NCBI GenBank assembly: GCA_024036415.1
Contig: JAMWET010000950.1
Location: forward strand, 1,035,001-1,099,000
From: Prochilodus magdalenae
Lineage: Eukaryota > Chordata > Actinopteri > Characiformes > Prochilodontidae
Length of the DNA stretch: 64,000 nucleotides
Reading direction: 5' to 3'
A program made the position numbers and the translations under genes. The notes under the pieces were generated by a model. The model had not been told where the DNA came from. It worked only from the letters and a program-made list of their open reading frames with translations, and ran no database searches. Of the stretch, positions 63,238 to 64,000 are shown piece by piece. The first letter of the stretch is position 1. Every line of letters begins with the position of its first letter.

Positions 63238-63720
63238 CATTAATGACCCAAAACACACATCTAAACACCCCCAAGAATGGCTAAGAGGAAAACACTGAAC
63301 TATTCTGAAGTGGCCTTCTATGAGCCCTGACCTAAATCCTATTGAGCATCTTTGGAAGGAGCTGAAACATGCCATCTGGAAAAGGCACCCTTCAATCCTG
63401 AGACAACTGGAGCAGTTTGCTCATGAGGAGTGGGCCAATATACCTGCTGAGAGGTGCAGAAGTCTCACTGACGGATACAGGAATCGTTTGATTGCAGTGA
63501 TTGCCTCAAAAGGTTGTGCAACAAAATATTAAGTTAAGGGTGCCATCATTTCTGTCCAGGCCTGTTTCAGGAGTTTATTTTTTTAAATAATTCTGTTGAA
63601 GCATGGTTGAAAAGCAATGTCTGACTTTCATTTGTTCATTTTCATAGAATTTTTATGTATTATTACTTTTGTCAGATTAAAGTTATTTCCGTTACCATTG
63701 TGGGTAACCGAGGGGTATCA
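63238..63720 (+). mobile_element. Tc1-like transposon 3' part
   Basis: Starts abruptly in transposase sequence after the CCTA run, carries the C-terminal coding part (63320-63532) and a 3' end with GAGGGGTATCAACAATTTTG. The left half is missing. Confidence 0.75.
63320..63532 (+). pseudogene. Tc1-like transposase C-terminal fragment
   Basis: 70 codons open to a natural-looking stop: [20 protein letters not shown] keeps the catalytic Glu; then LEQFAHEEWANIPAERC and IAVIASKGCATKY, the usual C-terminus of this family. Both catalytic Asp residues lie in the missing N-terminal part. Confidence 0.8.
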
Positions 63721-63734
63721 ACAATTTTGTCCAC

Positions 63735-64000
63735 GTGTGTATCTACCTACCTCGCTATCGAGCTCTCTCCCTATCTACCTACCTTCCTGCTTACCTAACT
63801 ACATACCTCCTTCCTCACGTACCTTACCTCCCTACCTCCCTCCCCATCTACTTATCAACCTGCCTCCCTGCCTACCTACTAACCTACCTATCAATCTACC
63901 TCCCTCTGTATTTACGTTCCTAGCTCCCTAGTTACCTGCTTACCTCCATCTCTTTCTCCCTACCTACCTATTTACCTCCCTCCCTCCCTACTTATCTATG
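63735..64000. repeat. Degenerate CCTA/CCTC satellite to window end
   Basis: Continuous CTACCTAC/CTCCCTAC-type tetranucleotides with many substitutions, still going at the last base. Any frames across it (runs of Leu-Pro-Ser-Tyr) are artefacts. Confidence 0.9.

Noticed and set aside
63617..63931. Frames rich in Leu-Pro and Tyr at the right end
   Set aside because: Translation of the CCTA/CCTC satellite.

Overview
The window looks like nuclear DNA of a bony fish, probably a teleost of the catfish/characin/zebrafish type. It is AT-rich and intron-dominated, full of simple repeats, and littered with decayed Tc1-type transposons, a tRNA-derived SINE with the fish 'catttagcagacgct' tail, and LINE 3' ends. 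There is no operon-like organisation and there are no rRNA or canonical tRNA genes.

The one gene I can prove is a complete swap70 orthologue (switch-associated protein 70) on the minus strand. It runs from an ATG at 62508 to a TGA at 34884, in 12 coding exons encoding 588 residues with no internal stop or frameshift. All 12 exons join in frame (intron phases 0,0,0,0,0,1,0,0,2,0,1). Every intron is GT-AG except intron 5, which has a GC donor. The protein has an N-terminal EF-hand-like region, a central PH domain (exons 5-7), a long charged coiled coil (exons 7-11) and the conserved C-terminal tail that in mammals binds F-actin. A TATA-like box lies about 160 bp upstream of the ATG, and two AATAAA signals lie about 0.85-0.95 kb beyond the stop. 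I cannot tell whether this is the a or b teleost copy.

Layout: 1-10.7 kb has no convincing gene and its right half looks like heavily decayed repeat. A Tc1 element with a left IR/DR end and a broken transposase sits at 10.76-12.05 kb. From 12-33 kb there is non-coding DNA with simple repeats (AT, ATATT, TG, GGAT/GATA, CT), a Tc1 relic (16.5-17.0 kb), LINE 3' ends (19.3, 26.4 and 28.9-29.6 kb), a full-length SINE (21.0 kb), a MITE-like element (30.2 kb) and a CpG-dense block (27.55-27.80 kb) that may be a promoter of an unseen gene. A Tc1 relic (33.07-33.86 kb) ends just before the swap70 3' end. The swap70 gene fills 33.9-62.7 kb. Two more Tc1-type remnants (62.85 and 63.24 kb) and a degenerate CCTA satellite close the right end. 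Swap70 is therefore flanked closely on both sides by Tc1 debris, and its introns hold further nested repeats.
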